DNA from: Egerieenecus merdigallinarum
GTDB lineage: Bacteria > Bacillota > Clostridia > Christensenellales > Aristaeellaceae
Length of the DNA stretch: 7,918 bases
Reading direction: 5' to 3'
Assembly: GCA_018711985.1 (NCBI GenBank)
Contig: DVHS01000066.1
Coordinates: 1 to 7,918 of the forward strand
In this document: positions 5,138 through 7,918 of the stretch, piece by piece
Numbering within the stretch: the first letter of the stretch is position 1
Layout: each line of letters starts with the position of its first letter
The notes under the pieces: generated by a model
The model's database searches: none
Seen by the model: the letters and a program-made list of their open reading frames with translations, nothing else
Told to the model about the DNA's origin: nothing
Made by a program: the position numbers and the translations under genes

Positions 5138-6166
5138 ATGACCATCATCGTCACCGGCGGCGCCGGTTTCATCGGCGGCAATTTTGTATACTATGAATTG
5201 GAAAAGCACCCGGAGGACCGGGTGGTCTGCCTGGACAGCCTGACCTACGCGGGCAACCTGGCCACCCTGGAGGAGGCCATGAAGAACCCCAACTTCCGCT
5301 TCGTCAAGGGTGACATCACCGACCGTGAGGCGGTGGAAACCCTCTTTGCGCAGGAGAAGCCGGACATCGTGGTGAACTTCGCCGCGGAGACCCATGTGGA
5401 CCGCTCCGTGAACGACCCCGGGCTGTTCCTGCGCACCAATATCCTGGGCACCCAGACCCTCATGGACGCCTGCCGCAAGTACAGCGTGGGCCGCTTCCAT
5501 CAGGTTTCCACCGACGAGGTGTACGGCGACCTGCCCCTGGACCGGCCGGACCTGTTCTTCTACGAGGATACCCCCATCCATACCTCCAGCCCCTACAGCG
5601 CTTCGAAGGCCTCGGCGGACCTGCTGGTGCTGGCCTATGCCCGCACCTACGGCCTGCCCGTGAGCATCACCCGCTGCTCCAACAACTACGGCCCCTACCA
5701 GTTCCCCGAAAAGCTCATTCCCCTGATGATCTCCCGGGCCCAGGCGGACCAGAGCCTGCCCGTGTACGGCACCGGGGAGAACGTCCGGGACTGGCTCCAC
5801 GTGGAGGATCACTGCGCCGCCATCGACCTGGTGATGCGCAAGGGCCGGGAAGGCGAAATCTACAACGTGGGCGGACACAACGAGCGCACCAACCTGGAGG
5901 TGGTCAAGACCATCCTGCGGGCCCTGGGCAAGCCGGAGAGCCTGATTACCTATGTGAAGGACCGTCCGGGCCACGACCGGCGCTACGCCATCGACCCCGG
6001 GAAGATCCACCGGGACCTGGGCTGGCTGCCCACCACCTCCTTTGACCAGGGCATCCAGAGCACCATCCGCTGGTATCTGGAGCACGAGAAGTGGTGGAAG
6101 GACATCCTGGCGGGCGAGTATCAGGATTACTACGAAAAGATGTACGGAAACCGGGGGAAAGCATGA
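5138..6166 (+). CDS. rfbB: dTDP-glucose 4,6-dehydratase (RmlB)
   Basis: RmlB converts dTDP-glucose to dTDP-4-keto-6-deoxyglucose using a bound NAD+. The 342-residue protein is an extended short-chain dehydrogenase. The NAD-binding TGGAGFIGGNF is at 6-16. The TDE triad (Thr125, Asp126, Glu127) that marks 4,6-dehydratases lies in HQVSTDEVYG. The catalytic YSASK (Tyr153, Lys157) follows. RCSNNYGPYQFPEKLIPLMI (179-198) and RPGHDRRYAID (276-286) form the nucleotide-sugar site. I chose the ATG at 5138, with GAGG 9 nt upstream and the protein then starting MTIIVTGGAGFIG as in relatives; ATG 5132 and GTG 5123 are alternatives with poorer spacing. The stop overlaps the rfbD start as ATGA. The gene order A-C-B-D places it third, although it acts second. 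Confidence 0.97.
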   Translation: MTIIVTGGAGFIGGNFVYYELEKHPEDRVVCLDSLTYAGNLATLEEAMKNPNFRFVKGDITDREAVETLFAQEKPDIVVNFAAETHVDRSVNDPGLFLRTNILGTQTLMDACRKYSVGRFHQVSTDEVYGDLPLDRPDLFFYEDTPIHTSSPYSASKASADLLVLAYARTYGLPVSITRCSNNYGPYQFPEKLIPLMISRAQADQSLPVYGTGENVRDWLHVEDHCAAIDLVMRKGREGEIYNVGGHNERTNLEVVKTILRALGKPESLITYVKDRPGHDRRYAIDPGKIHRDLGWLPTTSFDQGIQSTIRWYLEHEKWWKDILAGEYQDYYEKMYGNRGKA

Positions 6167-7014
6167 AAATACTGGTAACAGGCGTGGGCGGCCAGCTGGG
6201 CTATGACGTATGCCGCCGCCTGACGCAGCTGGGTATCGAACACAAGGGCGTGGATGTGCAGGACTTTGACCTGACCAACGCGGACGCGGTGATGGACGCC
6301 GTGCGCGCCTACGCCCCGGACGCCATTATCCATTGCGCCGCCTATACCAACGTGGAGAAGGCGGAGAGCATGCCCGAGGTATGCGCCGACGTGAACGGCA
6401 TGGGCACCCTGAACATGGTGCGGGCTGCCCTGGCGGTGCAGGCCAAGCTGATGTACATCAGCACCGATTACGTTTTTGAGGGAACAGGGGATCAGGCCTA
6501 CGAGGTGAACGACCCCATTGCGCCCCAGAGCGTTTACGGCCTGACCAAGGCCCAGGGGGAGGAGGCCGTGCTCAGCCTGATGCAGCGGTACTTCATTGTG
6601 CGCATCAGCTGGGTTTTCGGGGAGAACGGGCACAACTTTGTGCGCACCATGCTGCGCCTGGGCGCGGAGAAAAAGGAAATCACCGTGGTGGATGACCAGA
6701 TTGGTTCCCCCACCTACACCGCGGACCTGGCCGTGCTCCTGTGCGACATGATTCAAACGGAGAAATACGGCGTCTATCACGCCACCAACGAGGGCTACTG
6801 CTCCTGGGCGGAGTTTGCCCAGGCCATCATGGACAAGGCGGGGCTCCGGTGCAAGGTACGTCCCGTGCCCACCAGCGAGTATCCCACCGCGGCCAAGCGC
6901 CCCTACAATTCCCGCATGAGCAAGCGCAGCCTGGACGAAGCGGGTTTCCGCCGCCTGCCCACCTGGCAGGACGCCCTGGAGCGGTACATCGACATTTTGC
7001 AGGAAGAAGATTAA
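6163..7014 (+). CDS. rfbD: dTDP-4-dehydrorhamnose reductase (RmlD)
   Basis: RmlD reduces dTDP-4-keto-L-rhamnose to dTDP-L-rhamnose with NAD(P)H, the last step of the pathway. The 283-residue protein has the dinucleotide-binding GVGGQLG (7-13), the family motif CAAYTNVEKAE (58-68), STDYVFEG (100-107), the catalytic YGLTK with Tyr125 and Lys129, SWVFGENGHNFV (149-160), DDQIGSPTYT (177-186) and RPYNSRMSK (246-254). It starts at ATG 6163, overlapping the rfbB stop (ATGA). The local ribosome binding site is a poor GGGGGA, so expression probably depends on coupling to rfbB. It is the last rfb gene; no glycosyltransferase or polymer-export gene follows within the window, so the rhamnose acceptor is unknown. 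Confidence 0.97.
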   Translation: MKILVTGVGGQLGYDVCRRLTQLGIEHKGVDVQDFDLTNADAVMDAVRAYAPDAIIHCAAYTNVEKAESMPEVCADVNGMGTLNMVRAALAVQAKLMYISTDYVFEGTGDQAYEVNDPIAPQSVYGLTKAQGEEAVLSLMQRYFIVRISWVFGENGHNFVRTMLRLGAEKKEITVVDDQIGSPTYTADLAVLLCDMIQTEKYGVYHATNEGYCSWAEFAQAIMDKAGLRCKVRPVPTSEYPTAAKRPYNSRMSKRSLDEAGFRRLPTWQDALERYIDILQEED

Positions 7015-7024
7015 CGTTTATCCT

Positions 7025-7098
7025 GGGAGGCGGCCCTGCCCCGGAAGCGCCCGCACGCGGACCCTTTGGCAGGCGCCGCCTCCCTTTTTTCTATTTTT
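7025..7098 (+). terminator. Long hairpin terminator after rfbD
   Basis: A 10-bp perfect stem (GGGAGGCGGC 7025-7034 with GCCGCCTCCC 7075-7084) continues inward, past a one-base bulge at 7074, into a 6-bp stem (7035-7040 with 7068-7073). The large loop is GC-rich. Six T at 7085-7090 and a second T-run at about 7094-7099 follow. It is a strong terminator for the rfb operon, but it ends only a few bases before the ribosome binding site of the next gene. Confidence 0.85.
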
Positions 7099-7115
7099 TC
7101 AGGAGGTGTATGAAC

Positions 7116-7832
7116 ATGAAGCGTACGAAATGCGCGGCCTGGTTTCTGTGCCTGGCATGCGCGGTGATGATGGTCACCGGGGCCTGGGCCGCGGGGCTTC
7201 CTTCCCTGGGGCTGACGGTCACGGAGGATTCCCAGCCGGAGCACCCGCAGCTGACGGATGCGCGGCGATTGCAGTTCTTCCAAGGGGACGCGGAGACGCT
7301 TCCCAATGACACGGATGCCGGAGCCTATCTCCTGGGGGAGGAAGGCGCGGCCCTGACCCTGCTTCCGGAGCAGACCGCCACCCTGGCCACCCTGGAGGGG
7401 GAGGCTGTGGACATGCCCGCCGGGGAGGATGGCGTGCTGCAAATTGCCGTGGCGGAGGAACCCCTGCGCCTGACCCTGTCCCTTCCGGAGCAGGAGGCGC
7501 AGAGCTGGCTGCTCCTTTTCACCCAGGAGCAGATTGAGGCCCAATGTGAAGCCCAGGGCTACACCTGGGCCTATGCCCCGGTGGAACATGTGGTGCGCTT
7601 TACGGACGCGGAGGGGAACCCCGTGGCCCAGGTATTTGTCAACGTATGCACGGATACGCTGTGCACGGCCTATTTCTCCGACGCCAACGGTGAGGTGGCC
7701 TTTTCCGGGGAGGGCATCGATTACGTGATGCACGTGCTGCAGGTCCCGGAGGGATATGGATTTGATACTGCCCAGGAGATTCCGATCCTGGCGGGGCAGG
7801 AACTGGTGAGCGTTGTTCTGGAGAAAAAGTAA
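7116..7832 (+). CDS. Secreted protein with C-terminal prealbumin/Cna-B-like domain
   Basis: This 238-residue exported protein has no function I recognise. Residues 1-27 are a signal peptide: basic MKRTK, a hydrophobic core, and AWAAG before the mature LPSLGLTV. The middle (about 45-155) is acidic and rich in Leu, Ala, Glu and Pro, with no clear motif. Residues 157-238 read like one prealbumin-type beta-sandwich (Cna-B/SpaA or carboxypeptidase-regulatory-like): VRFTDAEGNPVAQVFVNVC, then FSDANGEVAF, then YVMHVLQVPEGYGF and a final strand. Cys178 and Cys183 could form a disulfide. There is no LPXTG anchor or C-terminal membrane segment, so it is probably secreted or held by other means. It starts at ATG 7116, 7 nt after a perfect AGGAGGTG; ATG 7110 lies too close to that site. 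Tandem stops TAA-TAA end it. No separate promoter is visible. Confidence 0.7.
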   Translation: MKRTKCAAWFLCLACAVMMVTGAWAAGLPSLGLTVTEDSQPEHPQLTDARRLQFFQGDAETLPNDTDAGAYLLGEEGAALTLLPEQTATLATLEGEAVDMPAGEDGVLQIAVAEEPLRLTLSLPEQEAQSWLLLFTQEQIEAQCEAQGYTWAYAPVEHVVRFTDAEGNPVAQVFVNVCTDTLCTAYFSDANGEVAFSGEGIDYVMHVLQVPEGYGFDTAQEIPILAGQELVSVVLEKK

Positions 7833-7845
7833 TAAATACAATATG

Positions 7846-7882
7846 GCCACGGTGGAAGGAATGTCCACCGTGGCTGTTTGCA
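7846..7882 (+). terminator. Intrinsic terminator after the last gene
   Basis: An 11-bp perfect stem (GCCACGGTGGA 7846-7856 with TCCACCGTGGC 7864-7874) encloses a 7-nt loop 13 bp after the stop codon. The tail is only moderately T-rich (TGTTTGCATTT), so efficiency may be intermediate. The remaining 36 bases of the window show no feature. Confidence 0.8.
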
Positions 7883-7918
7883 TTTATGGGAGGGGATTGG
7901 GGAAGGCCCGTTTTCTTC

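Noticed and set aside
5114..6085. A 323-codon minus-strand frame opposite rfbB
   Set aside because: The + strand frame matches RmlB throughout. The antisense frame has a Val/Gly/His-rich composition typical of shadow translation.

Overview
This window looks like chromosomal DNA from a fairly GC-rich member of the Clostridia (Bacillota), probably a gut-type anaerobe. The evidence is AAGGAGG-type ribosome binding sites before most genes, several housekeeping-type promoters with 17-nt spacers, U-tailed intrinsic terminators (one with a UUCG loop), and a short clostridial-style PyrE ending in an ECPLC segment. Species cannot be fixed from sequence alone.

Layout. Positions 1-358 hold a 150-bp tandem repeat (two full copies and a diverged partial third) that ends exactly at the stop codon of a leftward gene. 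That gene is a NimA-type flavin-binding protein of the pyridoxamine 5'-phosphate oxidase fold (359-847). Upstream of it, also leftward, is an alpha/beta-hydrolase esterase (919-1737). The intergenic region 1738-1939 has two divergent promoters separated by an exact 22-bp duplication. Rightward from it runs a secreted FxLYD-like protein (1940-2626), closed by a strong terminator. Positions 2676-3013 form a gene-free stretch with a cluster of DnaA boxes, then a near-consensus promoter for pyrE (3014-3580). A second promoter then drives the complete dTDP-L-rhamnose set rfbA-rfbC-rfbB-rfbD (3659-7014), which ends in a long hairpin terminator. The last gene (7116-7832) is a secreted protein with a C-terminal prealbumin/Cna-B-like domain, followed by its own terminator.

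How the genes work together. RmlA joins glucose-1-phosphate to dTTP, RmlB makes the 4-keto-6-deoxy sugar, RmlC epimerises it and RmlD reduces it to dTDP-L-rhamnose, the donor for rhamnose-containing cell-surface polysaccharide. PyrE supplies pyrimidine nucleotides, which ultimately feed dTTP, so its position next to the rfb genes is metabolically sensible. Separate promoters suggest it is not strictly co-regulated with them.

No clearly new multi-gene system is visible. The signals most worth following are non-coding: the structured 150-bp repeat with paired compensatory changes, the DnaA-box cluster in front of pyrE, the duplicated element between the divergent promoters, and the terminator placed directly against the ribosome binding site of the last gene.
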